From: a virus
Length of the DNA: 25,844 nucleotides
IMG/VR virus record: IMGVR_UViG_3300042006_000233
Coordinates: 1-25,844 of that record
Strand: one strand, 5' to 3'
The notes beneath the pieces are model-generated. The model saw only the letters and a list, made by a program, of their open reading frames with translations. It ran no database searches and was not told the DNA's origin. This document shows positions 1 through 6,698 of the stretch, in pieces. A program made the translations under genes and the position numbers. Position 1 is the first letter of the stretch; every line of letters begins with the position of its first letter.

Positions 1-4
1 CGTT

Positions 5-94
5 GGAGAGATGCCAGAGTGGCCGAATGGGACGGATTCGAAATCCGTTGTACCTTCACCGGTACCTAGGGTTCGAATCCCTATCTCTCCGCCA
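5..94 (+). tRNA. tRNA-Ser (anticodon CGA)
   Basis: The acceptor stem pairs GGAGAGA (5-11) with TCTCTCC (84-90), followed by G91 and an encoded CCA at 92-94. The anticodon stem 32-36/44-48 closes a seven-base loop with CGA at 39-41. The T-arm shows the usual GGTTCGAATCC. The long variable arm is typical of a class II serine tRNA. The gene is complete, and the prophage starts downstream, so it is the probable integration target. Confidence 0.96.
61..94 (+). other. presumed attL core in the 3' half of tRNA-Ser
   Basis: Tyrosine-recombinase phages commonly recombine within the 3' part of a tRNA and rebuild it. The integrase gene is the first phage gene of the leftward operon pointing at this tRNA. 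The exact core cannot be fixed because attR is outside the window. This is inference from position, not from an observed duplicate. Confidence 0.4.
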
Positions 95-110
95 TTATTG
101 AACAAGACGA

Positions 111-146
111 AGCCCCCGTAATCATTGATGATTACGGGGGCTTTTT
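111..146 (+). terminator. rho-independent terminator after tRNA-Ser
   Basis: A perfect 15-bp stem pairs 111-125 with 128-142 around a two-base centre, and the T-run at 142-146 follows. It lies 16 bases after the tRNA and ends its transcript. It could belong to the host or have been carried in by the phage. Confidence 0.85.
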
Positions 147-162
147 CGTTTCTAGCGTTTGG

Positions 163-183
163 TTTAGGGCATTTTTAGGGCAT
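163..183 (+). repeat. direct repeat TTTAGGGCAT x2 next to presumed attL (possible integrase arm sites)
   Basis: TTTAGGGCAT occurs at 163-172 and again at 174-183, a period of 11 bp, about one helical turn. Short direct repeats beside a core site are typical of the arm-type sites bound by the N-terminal domain of tyrosine integrases, so that role is proposed. The rest of 147-339 holds the 12-bp palindrome CGGCCTAGGCCG (202-213) and no recognisable gene. Confidence 0.4.
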
Positions 184-339
184 ATATTCAGTCTCACGGA
201 CCGGCCTAGGCCGATCTATGCCGTGCTAATTTCCTCAACTCAGATTTCTCCCTCTCAGTTTCGTCTAGCATGATGGCGGGCTGGCACCGTTGTGCCGGAC
301 TTGGACGTTTTTCACTGGACTGAAACCTGGAGAAAGGAA

Positions 340-885
340 ATGCCAACCGTAATCGAAAAACTGACCATCGCAATGCTCTGCGATCTTCATAAGAAGCTAG
401 GTGTTGAAAGCCGGTATGACGTAGACCTGGTAGCTCAAGCAGTCGGCGAAGATGATTTGTGGATCTTGAGGTGGGCCTATAACGATTTCAATGAAATCGA
501 TAATCCTGAAGAGGTAGTTTTTGTAGGGGATGTTTTCGACATGTTCTCTTTTATTGGAAGGGGATATGCGGCGCTTTCACAAGATGACAAGGAGAAGGTA
601 GATCAATCGAGTGACCATGTAGCCGCCTGGCTGTCCTTCTCTGGATATGATGGTAACAATGAAAGCCGGTACCGGAGCATCGCCCACACTTTGGTGAATC
701 GTTTGGATCGCTTCACTGATTTCAAAGATGTCGCGAACAACAACTCTCATTGCCCTATGGTTAACACCTATGCGCGTATGTACGCCGCATTTGAGCCGAT
801 CCGAAAAAACGTGATCATGCGTGAAATGACGGCAGATGAAATTATTCAAGTAGTCAGCGAGGCCGTTCATCCAGACAATCGCTAA
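340..885 (+). CDS. YfbU-family protein (prophage cargo gene)
   Basis: This 181-residue protein resembles the YfbU family. The C-terminal half carries the family-like pattern of FSGYD, an E-x-RY segment, a V-x-R-x-x-R-F-T-x-F segment, NSHCPM and a Y-x-RM segment. The molecular role of YfbU is not well established; E. coli yfbU has been linked to cell death upon overexpression, so no function is claimed. The ATG at 340 is preferred over a GTG at 292 because GGAGAAAGGAA sits just upstream of it. The gene lies between the presumed attL and the integrase, points toward the integrase, and is isolated from the phage operons. This is the usual place for accessory cargo (moron) genes. Its base composition is less GC-rich than the late genes. 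Confidence 0.75.
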   Translation: MPTVIEKLTIAMLCDLHKKLGVESRYDVDLVAQAVGEDDLWILRWAYNDFNEIDNPEEVVFVGDVFDMFSFIGRGYAALSQDDKEKVDQSSDHVAAWLSFSGYDGNNESRYRSIAHTLVNRLDRFTDFKDVANNNSHCPMVNTYARMYAAFEPIRKNVIMREMTADEIIQVVSEAVHPDNR

Positions 886-902
886 CCGTCGTCTTTCCTG
901 CT

Positions 903-922
903 TGGGGAGGCGTTCCTCCCCA
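903..922. terminator. hairpin between convergent genes, possible terminator
   Basis: TGGGGAGG (903-910) pairs perfectly with CCTCCCCA (915-922) around CGTT. It lies between the convergent ends of the YfbU-family gene and the integrase gene. There is no strong T-run on either side, so termination activity is uncertain. Confidence 0.4.
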
Positions 923-926
923 CGTA

Positions 927-2144
927 TTAGTCTTCGCGAAACCCCAACATTTTCGACACGATCCCTGCCATGCTCTTGGTGTCCTTCGGTATCCATCTGC
1001 CGTAATGCTTTCTCACCATCGTTGTGTCGGCATGTCCAAGCTGTCTGGCCACCCATTCGACTGGTACATAGCTCGACAGCATCTGGCTAGCGAAAGTGTG
1101 TCGGCACTGATTAGCACCTCGGTGGCGGACTTCGGCCTTTTTCAGATGCGCGGTGAACCAATTGCTGAGTGTCTTACCGCTCCACATCAAGCCGCTGGTA
1201 GAGCTGCGGAAAAGAAACCTGACTTTCATCTTCTTCGACGTGATGTTGTCGCGCTGGATAATGGTGATCTCTTCGACGGGTGCTTCCCTGGCCGCAGCAA
1301 CGATCTCTCGCATCAGTTCCAATGCAGGGTCTATCAGCTCGACGACTCTCACCCTGGAGCGTTCTTTCGGGACTTTGAACTCGCCCACGACTAGCGCGCG
1401 TCGGACCTGCACCAAGCCGGCATCAAGGTCGATGTCCTCGACAGCGAGTGCGATGAGTTCGGATAGCGATAGTCCGGCCCAGCAGTTGAACTCAATCATC
1501 CTGGTATCAGATCGTCGGTCCGGATCCGCTTTGCCGATCAACTCAATTTCGGTGCGACTGAAGGGATCGGCGTGCTCGAGGTCGACGTCCGAGCCGACGT
1601 TGCTGATTCGATCCAGTGGGTTAGCTTTCAAAATGCCGTCGCCGAAGGCGTCAGCCCAGACGCCTCGGACGACGGTGAAGATGTCGTTTACTGTCTTTGG
1701 GGATAGGCCTTGCTTCAGCAGTTGTGCTTGAAACAGCTCTATATCGCTCTTGCTGATGTCCACGATTCGGCGTTTGCCAAATTTGTTTTCGACGTGCTTG
1801 GCCTTGCTGACATAGTTAACGACGGTACTTGATGCTTTGAGTGCGCGCTGAACCTCCAGCCATCGATCGATACCTTCCTTCACGGTGCGCTTCAGAGATG
1901 GCCCGCCAGTTCCCGTGAACATTGCTGCCCTGGGAGAGTTGGGGAAGTGAGCCGCATAGTCGAAGCGGCCCTCTTTGATCTCTGCAAGGATTGTGCGGCG
2001 TTTGTTGTCGGCATAGGCAATCGCAGCTTTGTTTACCTTCGAGATCCCATCCAGTGGTTCCCGGCACCGCTGGCCATTGAAGATGAACCAGATGCGCAGC
2101 TGTTTGCCGTTCATCTCGACACCTGTGGGCATCTTGTCACTCAT
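927..2144 (-). CDS. int: phage tyrosine-recombinase integrase
   Basis: This 405-residue site-specific recombinase inserts the phage into, and with excisionase removes it from, the chromosome. The N-terminal part looks like an arm-binding domain (GKQLRIWF..GQRCREPL), followed by a core-binding SAM-like domain at about 85-180 and a catalytic domain from about 190. Visible active-site elements are a beta-hairpin Lys in EFKVPKERSR (about 257), RHTFAS (Arg about 348), LGH (His about 371) and the nucleophile Tyr in HYGRW (about 381). The box I Arg appears to be Ser (AGLSLSEL, about 226), and the H-x-x-R His is Asn (NQCR, about 345). The ATG at 2144 is chosen because it overlaps the excisionase stop as ATGA and has an AGG upstream. 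A GTG at 2162 is the alternative start. Confidence 0.93.
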   Translation of the reverse strand: MSDKMPTGVEMNGKQLRIWFIFNGQRCREPLDGISKVNKAAIAYADNKRRTILAEIKEGRFDYAAHFPNSPRAAMFTGTGGPSLKRTVKEGIDRWLEVQRALKASSTVVNYVSKAKHVENKFGKRRIVDISKSDIELFQAQLLKQGLSPKTVNDIFTVVRGVWADAFGDGILKANPLDRISNVGSDVDLEHADPFSRTEIELIGKADPDRRSDTRMIEFNCWAGLSLSELIALAVEDIDLDAGLVQVRRALVVGEFKVPKERSRVRVVELIDPALELMREIVAAAREAPVEEITIIQRDNITSKKMKVRFLFRSSTSGLMWSGKTLSNWFTAHLKKAEVRHRGANQCRHTFASQMLSSYVPVEWVARQLGHADTTMVRKHYGRWIPKDTKSMAGIVSKMLGFRED

Positions 2145-2356
2145 GGTTGACCTGCCATCCACTTCTCAATTGCTTCCTTGTTGTACACCAGCACATTGGC
2201 GGGGTCTGTACGGTAGTGCTTGCCCTCCAGCCACAGTCCGCGAGAACGATACTTTCGAACAGCTTCTGTGCTGAGTCCGAACACCGGATAAAGCAGGTCT
2301 TGGCGGAACCAAGCGCCTGGTGTTATTTGAAAATCAATTTTCTCTGCAGCGCTCAT
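2141..2356 (-). CDS. xis: excisionase-like DNA-binding protein
   Basis: This 71-residue protein has a winged-helix look: a helix-turn-helix-like stretch (PVFGLSTEAVRKYRSRG) followed by WLEGKHYRTDPA and a C-terminal YNKEAIEKWM. Small proteins of this pattern next to phage integrases act as excisionases or recombination directionality factors, bending att DNA. It sits between the methyltransferase and the integrase. Its start overlaps the methyltransferase stop as ATGA (2356-2353), and its stop overlaps the integrase start as ATGA (2144-2141), so the three are probably translationally coupled. The function is inferred from size, fold pattern and position. It could instead be a related AlpA-type regulator. 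Confidence 0.75.
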   Translation of the reverse strand: MSAAEKIDFQITPGAWFRQDLLYPVFGLSTEAVRKYRSRGLWLEGKHYRTDPANVLVYNKEAIEKWMAGQP

Positions 2357-4035
2357 GCTGCCTCCTCCATCTGACTCACGCTCAATCCAACTGCAACAGG
2401 GCGCACCCACACCGGCATGTTGCTCAGCATGAATGTTTCGCCGGCTTCGGCCAGCAGTAGGGTGGTGCCCATCGCATGGGCGATTGCTTCGGCGGCTGCC
2501 GGCGGTACTGCGTTGCCGATCCGCTCGCGCCATGCCTGATCGCTCAGGCCGTCCAGCTCTAACTGCTCTTCCGGTTCAACCAGACTTTGCAGCGCAGCCA
2601 GCTCCAGCGTGGTGAATGGTCGGTGCCAAGTTCCATCAAGGCTCTCAATCACGCAGGTCAACCGGTCGTTGGCTTCCGGCATGCGGGGATCTGCAACCGA
2701 CCAGCGACCGTTGTCCTGCTTGGCGCTGGCCGACACGGCGCCGCATTGCTCGTTCCAGCCGACGACGCCGTAGTGGCCGCCAGTCAGGTAGGCATCACCC
2801 TTCGTGCGTTTCATGCCTGGGCGCGGATCGGCGATCGATAGTTGTCCACCCTGAACGCCTTTTCCACCGGCGATGATGGTGGAGCTGTGGCGATCAAACC
2901 TCATGACGGCCAAATTGTTGCTGTGCCGTTTCCAGTTCGGCCGTGGATCTGCGACGCTGAACGTCCCTTGCCCGGGCGATTTGACGCCGATCACCGCTCC
3001 GCTTGTTTCGTCCCAGCGACGCACGCCGTATTGCTGGTACTGCAGGGCGCCTGCCTTGGCGCGCGGATCCGCAACCGAGAACGCGCCGTTCGTTGGGCTG
3101 CTGCGCCCAGCTACGGTACCGGCGGTGTCCAGCCATTCATGCACACCGAGATAACTGGCGCGGTATTCCGGCACGATCACCAGGTCACGCAGGTAACCGT
3201 CCTCGATCGCTAAATCGTTCAGGCTGCGCCAGTCCTTGCCGGCGGTAACCAGGGCGAGGCGAACCCACGTTTTCCATTGCAACGCTGGCACCCGGTGCAT
3301 TGGGCCAGCGGCTTCGATATCGCCGGCCGGCGGCATGCGGCCGAGGATCGAGCCGACAGACTTGAGCGTCTTCTTTTCAGGCTCGTACAGGAACGGCGGT
3401 ACCTTCCCGATATGGCGGGCCACCAGCAGGAAGCGCTTGCGGCTCTGGGCCAGGCCACCGATGACGCCGCAGTCGTGAGTGGTTTCGGCGACCGCGTATC
3501 CGTAGTGGTTCAGCAGCTTGTTGATCTGGTCCAGTAAGTGGCGGCCACGTGTGGCGAGGCGCGGCACGTTCTCGAAGACGATCAGCGACACCGGGTCGTC
3601 CTTCCACGCCTCACACATCAGCCAGATGCAGCGCAGCGTCAGTTCGTTCAGGGCTTGATACTTCGGTGTCAGGCTCATTGTTTCGGACAGCAAGCCCGAC
3701 GCCCCTTTGCATGGGCTGGAAATAAACACGGCGTCCGGACGCTCGTTGCTGGCAGCGCGGTGCAGGTCGTCGGCGCTCGCCTCAGTCCAGCCGGCTGGCG
3801 GCTCTTTACCGTGGAAGCGGGTGTACTGGTCGCGGGTGAACAGATCCATTAGCGTGCCAGGAACGCCGGACAGTCGCTCGAAGTCGCGTAGGCCTGCCGG
3901 ATCTACGTCCACGCCACCGATGCACTGCCACTCGGCTTGTATGTGCCCAACGATAGGTTTGGCCCGGTTGAATCCCTTAGCGCCGCCGCCCAGGCCGCAG
4001 CACATATGAAAGTGCTTGAGAATGCGCTTGATCAC
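2353..4035 (-). CDS. DNA (cytosine-5-)-methyltransferase
   Basis: This 560-residue enzyme is expected to transfer a methyl group from SAM to C5 of cytosine in a specific DNA sequence, probably protecting phage DNA from restriction. C5-MTase motifs appear in order: motif I CCGLGGG (about 12-18), motif IV with catalytic Cys in SSPCKG (Cys about 109), motif VI ENV (about 155-157), motif VIII QSRKR (about 197-201), motif IX RPFTTLELAALQ (about 472-483) and motif X GNAVPP (about 507-512). Between VIII and IX the target-recognition region is long and built from repeats (separate entry). The GTG at 4035 is chosen because it overlaps the upstream stop as GTGA and has AAGGAG seven bases away. A start at 4098 would overlap the upstream gene by 67 bases. 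No restriction endonuclease is seen, so it is an orphan enzyme. Confidence 0.92.
   Translation of the reverse strand: MIKRILKHFHMCCGLGGGAKGFNRAKPIVGHIQAEWQCIGGVDVDPAGLRDFERLSGVPGTLMDLFTRDQYTRFHGKEPPAGWTEASADDLHRAASNERPDAVFISSPCKGASGLLSETMSLTPKYQALNELTLRCIWLMCEAWKDDPVSLIVFENVPRLATRGRHLLDQINKLLNHYGYAVAETTHDCGVIGGLAQSRKRFLLVARHIGKVPPFLYEPEKKTLKSVGSILGRMPPAGDIEAAGPMHRVPALQWKTWVRLALVTAGKDWRSLNDLAIEDGYLRDLVIVPEYRASYLGVHEWLDTAGTVAGRSSPTNGAFSVADPRAKAGALQYQQYGVRRWDETSGAVIGVKSPGQGTFSVADPRPNWKRHSNNLAVMRFDRHSSTIIAGGKGVQGGQLSIADPRPGMKRTKGDAYLTGGHYGVVGWNEQCGAVSASAKQDNGRWSVADPRMPEANDRLTCVIESLDGTWHRPFTTLELAALQSLVEPEEQLELDGLSDQAWRERIGNAVPPAAAEAIAHAMGTTLLLAEAGETFMLSNMPVWVRPVAVGLSVSQMEEAA
2683..3147 (-). repeat. 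four tandem protein-level repeats in the methyltransferase target region
   Basis: Between motifs VIII and IX the motif S(V/I)ADPR occurs four times, at residues about 320, 360, 400 and 446. The spacing is 40, 40 and 46 residues. Each copy is preceded by a similar block with an aromatic residue, an acidic or polar turn and a small hydrophobic strand (such as GVRRWDETSGAV and GVVGWNEQCGAV), then a Gly-rich turn. The DNA copies have diverged, so this is a protein-level repeat rather than a recent duplication. Confidence 0.75.
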
Positions 4036-4640
4036 GGGCGAACTCCTTTGGCTTGCTGGCCAACGAGTGCGGCGTGCTTCCACGCTCTGCGCTTCCAAGC
4101 GGCGAAGCCGGCCCGGTACGCGTAATGCTCACGGGCGAACGAGTCGGATGTCTTCGTGCCTGGTGCGGTGATGTACGTGCCTCGCTGGGCGCAGTACTGC
4201 AGGCCTTCGGGGACCGTGAACTCTTTCTCGAACTCAACGCGCTCGTCGATCTGGTTCTCGTCGACGGCTTCCTGTGATGGCCCTTCAGAGTTGCTGTCAG
4301 GGTACGTATACCCCACAACAGGCTGCGCGGGCGGGCGATTCTGAGCGATTAGCGTTGCATTGGGTGTGGCTGCCTCGCGCAGCTTTTGGTGGGATATAAG
4401 CGCCTCGGTGGTGCTGCTGGAAGGAGTAATAATGCCTGCTGCTCCGCAGCAGAGGCTGTTTGTTTCTAGTGTGTCGACGCTGGTTTCCTTGCGGAGCAAA
4501 GCGGTCGTGGATTGGGTGTTGTGCTGGTCCTTTTGCATGCCGCTTTCCTCCGAGGTTCGAATGCGCGTTGGTTCATCGGCCGCTGGTGGGGCGTGAGCCG
4601 GGTTGCGGTGGGTATTGGATTGGGGGCAGATCTGGCTCAT
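4032..4640 (-). CDS. hypothetical phage protein
   Basis: This 202-residue protein was not recognised. The first 115 residues or so are rich in Ser, Thr, Pro, Gln and Asn and look disordered. The C-terminal 85 residues appear folded: an acidic stretch (DENQIDERVEFEKEF) is followed by a basic, aromatic tail with HYAYRAGFAAWKRRAWKHAA. No membrane segment or signal peptide is seen. Its start overlaps the upstream gene's stop as ATGA, with GGAG eight bases upstream. Its stop overlaps the methyltransferase start as GTGA. It is therefore co-translated with the methyltransferase and may be an accessory protein of it, though nothing in the sequence proves that. Confidence 0.7.
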   Translation of the reverse strand: MSQICPQSNTHRNPAHAPPAADEPTRIRTSEESGMQKDQHNTQSTTALLRKETSVDTLETNSLCCGAAGIITPSSSTTEALISHQKLREAATPNATLIAQNRPPAQPVVGYTYPDSNSEGPSQEAVDENQIDERVEFEKEFTVPEGLQYCAQRGTYITAPGTKTSDSFAREHYAYRAGFAAWKRRAWKHAALVGQQAKGVRP

Positions 4641-5068
4641 GCCGCGTTCTCCTGATCTGCTGGCTCCAGTAGCGCTGCGATGGCGAGTGCTTCATCACGC
4701 AGGGCGCGGGTTTCGCGTTCGAGTTTTTTCCCCGTTCGGAAGGCGGCGAACGTCTCGGCCGCGATCCGCAGTTTCTCGGCAATCTCCAGCAGGGTGATCC
4801 GTGTCGGTTCTCCAAGTCGCGAGACCTCTACGGCGCGCTTGTAAAAGTCGTAGAGTTGTTCGTGTTTGTTTTGAACCTGCTTGAGCGATAGCGTGAGGTT
4901 GCGGATCTCTTCAGATTTGTCAGCGCTCTGAACTGCTATGCCTTCGCTGAAGCCTTCTGAATGGCCCTCAGTGAGGCCGTTGCTGAATCCGTTCCGGTAG
5001 GCGAGCCAGTAACCGCCGGCGATCATGAGGACGATTGCTATCAGCGCGTAGATTTGAACTGCAGTCAT
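4637..5068 (-). CDS. small membrane-anchored coiled-coil protein, function unknown
   Basis: This 143-residue protein has one N-terminal membrane helix (about 4-24, IYALIAIVLMIAGGYWLAY). A short Gly/Ser/Glu repeat follows (NGFSNGLTEGHSEGFSEG), then a long charged helical region with heptad-like spacing that probably forms a coiled coil. The ATG at 5068 is chosen because AGGAG lies eight bases upstream and the membrane segment then starts at once; an ATG at 5182 would add a low-complexity, non-conserved-looking leader. The stop overlaps the next gene's start as ATGA. No family is recognised. The topology suggests an inner-membrane anchor with a cytoplasmic coiled coil. It is not placed like a spanin, since it lies in the early operon. 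Confidence 0.7.
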   Translation of the reverse strand: MTAVQIYALIAIVLMIAGGYWLAYRNGFSNGLTEGHSEGFSEGIAVQSADKSEEIRNLTLSLKQVQNKHEQLYDFYKRAVEVSRLGEPTRITLLEIAEKLRIAAETFAAFRTGKKLERETRALRDEALAIAALLEPADQENAA

Positions 5069-5126
5069 GTGGTGTGCTCCTGGTGATGTCATTGGCTGGT
5101 GGTGGCAGCCGCTCGGTTTGTGGTTA

Positions 5127-5444
5127 TTACTCGTTGGTGTCGTCCTGCTGTCGCTGCATATCTTCGTCGGCCTTATAGGCACGGATGTCGATCAGTGAGG
5201 CGACGTGCCGGATATGGGCGTACTTCGGTGCCTTGCGGCTGGTGTCCAGCGTGGTGATGGGGAGCTGGATGCGGCCGCTGCTGATCTCGGCCACGAACGA
5301 TTGCTCATTGAGATTGCGGAAGTACTGCTCGCGTACTTTGTCCAGCGGGATCAGGACGTCGCCGAAGATGCGGTAGAGCAATTCGACGGTGGCTGACTCT
5401 GGTGCCGGGAGCAGGCGGAGCGGGTTTTGTGCTGTGTTACTCAT
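5127..5444 (-). CDS. prtN: PrtN-like (pyocin activator) transcriptional regulator
   Basis: This 105-residue protein resembles the pyocin activator PrtN family. It has an N-terminal segment of the type LLYRIFGDVLIPLDKVREQYF, then a G-x-I-x-LP strand and a block with SRKAPKYAHIRHVASLID that looks like the DNA-binding part. In P. aeruginosa PrtN activates pyocin genes by binding P boxes and is itself held off by PrtR until DNA damage. Here it sits in the leftward early operon of a prophage, so it may activate late phage genes or host pyocins. It overlaps the upstream 59-residue gene by 8 bases, with an AGGAGG about 12 bases before its ATG. The assignment is from motif pattern only. Confidence 0.78.
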   Translation of the reverse strand: MSNTAQNPLRLLPAPESATVELLYRIFGDVLIPLDKVREQYFRNLNEQSFVAEISSGRIQLPITTLDTSRKAPKYAHIRHVASLIDIRAYKADEDMQRQQDDTNE

Positions 5445-5616
5445 GGCTTTGTTGGGCCTCCTTGCGTTGTTTTCTGGACGGGTGGTTCCAGGCGTTCAGG
5501 CAGTGCGTTCTGGTCAGCTCGCGCAGATGTTCGGGCACTTCGAGGAGCGCGGCGTTGCGCTCCTCTCGTGTCCGCATGGCGATGATCTGGCGGGCGTATT
5601 CCCTAGGCCACGTCAC
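5437..5616 (-). CDS. small conserved-type phage protein, 59 residues
   Basis: This short gene starts at a GTG (5616-5614) inside the end of the KilAC-like gene and ends at a TAA that overlaps the PrtN-like start by 8 bases, so it fills an otherwise empty 158-base gap in a tightly packed operon. The protein begins VTWPREYARQI and contains REERNAALLEVPEHLRELTRTH, an amphipathic helical protein with no membrane segment. Small proteins with this (W-P-R-E-Y-A)/(R-E-E-R-x-A-A-L-x-x-V-P-E-x-L-R) pattern are common in Pseudomonas prophages and have no known function. The start lacks a clear Shine-Dalgarno sequence, which suggests coupling to the upstream gene. Confidence 0.7.
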   Translation of the reverse strand: MTWPREYARQIIAMRTREERNAALLEVPEHLRELTRTHCLNAWNHPSRKQRKEAQQSHE

Positions 5617-5887
5617 GGTTGTCTGCCGGTATGGCAGGTAGGTCGATGCCCAACTGTTCCGCCAGCCAGCGGATGCCAGGTTGTTTCACCTTGGTCGACT
5701 GGCTGTACTGCATGCCGAGCTGGTCGTGATACCACTGGCCGTCCTTGATCCGTAGGTAGTCGCGATCACGGTTGGGGTAGGCCGGCAGGTTCCGCTCGGT
5801 GAGCAGGCCTTTTTCCCGCATGCGAGCGATGAGCTTGGGCCGGGTCAGTCCGAGTTGGGTTGCTGCCTGGGCGAGGGTGCGTTCCAT
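5603..5887 (-). CDS. KilAC-domain-like DNA-binding protein (phage antirepressor C-terminal type)
   Basis: This 94-residue protein starts MERTLAQAATQLGLTRPKLI, a helix-turn-helix. It then has R-x-K-G-L-L and N-L-P-A-Y-P-N-R-D-R-D-Y-L-R, and ends with a segment of the type QSTKVKQPGIRWLAEQLG. This is the layout of the KilAC domain found at the C terminus of phage antirepressors, here as a stand-alone protein without a BRO or Rha N-terminal part. The ATG at 5887 is chosen for the GAGGGGGA upstream; an in-frame ATG at 5908 would overlap the previous gene by 11 bases. It may modulate repressor or late gene control, but that is family-based inference. Confidence 0.75.
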   Translation of the reverse strand: MERTLAQAATQLGLTRPKLIARMREKGLLTERNLPAYPNRDRDYLRIKDGQWYHDQLGMQYSQSTKVKQPGIRWLAEQLGIDLPAIPADNRDVA

Positions 5888-5897
5888 GGCGTCCCCC

Positions 5898-6488
5898 TCA
5901 TGCCGCATGCGCGGCAGGGGTTGCCGCAGCTGCGAGGTGGTTGATGGACTCGGTTACCTTGCCGTAGATCTCGACATCGCTGCCGTACACGGTGAAGCAC
6001 CGGGTGTGCGGGCTTGTGTTGCCGATGCTCAGGATGGTGGTGACACCTGAGCGCGATTGGGTGCGGTGCAGCGCAACCTGTAGGGGGTAATCGAAGCCCA
6101 TGTCGAGGTTCAGCACGCCGCCAGTGCGTACCAGTTCGAACACTCGTTGTTTGTCCGATGCTTCGAAGCGGCCGTATTCGCGGCTGGCGTGCGGCTGATG
6201 CACCAGGTCGCTGGTGTTACTCGCGTCGAATGGACCGTTGGCGATCTCTTCGATGAAGTCGGCTAGCTTGAGATGCGTTTTCTTGTCGTTCTGCAGGGTC
6301 AGCGTGTGGCGTTCGCTGCCCAGCTCGACGACGAAGGTGCTTTCCGTAGTCCCGCGTTCAGTCTTCAAGCGGAACGCCAGACATTCGCGCTTGGGTGCTG
6401 TGCGGAGTAAGTGGTTGAAGGTCTCGGTCAGGTTGACCTGGGCGTTGAGCAACTGCAGTGTGCGGTTGTCGATTTTGTACTTGATCAT
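5898..6488 (-). CDS. hypothetical phage protein
   Basis: This 196-residue protein was not recognised. It is mixed alpha/beta with no membrane segment: an N-terminal MIKYKIDNRTLQLLNAQVNL, then alternating strands (CLAFRLKTE, STFVVELGSERHTLTLQ), an acidic helix (LADFIEEIANG) and a C-terminal beta-rich part with TTILSIGNTSPHTRCFTVYGSDVEIYGKV style strands. The tail is Ala-rich. Its ATG overlaps the stop of the 58-residue leader gene as ATGA, and it is followed after nine bases by the KilAC-like gene, so it is an early operon member. Confidence 0.7.
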   Translation of the reverse strand: MIKYKIDNRTLQLLNAQVNLTETFNHLLRTAPKRECLAFRLKTERGTTESTFVVELGSERHTLTLQNDKKTHLKLADFIEEIANGPFDASNTSDLVHQPHASREYGRFEASDKQRVFELVRTGGVLNLDMGFDYPLQVALHRTQSRSGVTTILSIGNTSPHTRCFTVYGSDVEIYGKVTESINHLAAAATPAAHAA

Positions 6489-6661
6489 GCCGCGTGCCCT
6501 CCGCCGTTCGGATCGAACGGGTTGGGGACGGTGCGAGCTTGCTGCTTCGGTTTGCTGGTGACAAACAAGCAGCCGCTCTCGCGGGCTAGGCGGCGGATCT
6601 CGAAGATTCGGGAGGGCTCAGCAGCGGCCGGGTGAACGTGCAGGGTTGCTGTGGTGTGCAT
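6485..6661 (-). CDS. hypothetical small protein, first gene of the leftward operon
   Basis: This 58-residue protein is the first coding region after the left operator-promoter. The ATG at 6661 has GAGG seven bases upstream; an in-frame ATG at 6697 would begin inside the promoter-operator area and is not preferred. The sequence contains IFEIRRLARESGCLFVTSKP and ends in a Pro/Gly/Asn-rich tail. No family is recognised. Its stop overlaps the next start as ATGA. In lambda-like phages the first leftward gene is often a small regulator, but nothing here shows that directly. Confidence 0.6.
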   Translation of the reverse strand: MHTTATLHVHPAAAEPSRIFEIRRLARESGCLFVTSKPKQQARTVPNPFDPNGGGHAA

Positions 6662-6698
6662 GGTTTTGCCTCGCTCTGTGGTGGAAGAGTAAGACAAA

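Noticed and set aside
202-213. CGGCCTAGGCCG palindrome near attL
   Set aside because: It is a single 12-bp palindrome with no second copy noticed and no clear role; too little to support a feature.
577-1056. Minus-strand frame across the YfbU-family gene and integrase end
   Set aside because: It is antisense to the YfbU-family gene and shows no family pattern.
4036-4098. Longer start for the methyltransferase at 4098
   Set aside because: It would overlap the upstream gene by 67 bases and add an N-terminal stretch before motif I with no family features. The GTG at 4035 has AAGGAG at a good distance and a GTGA overlap.
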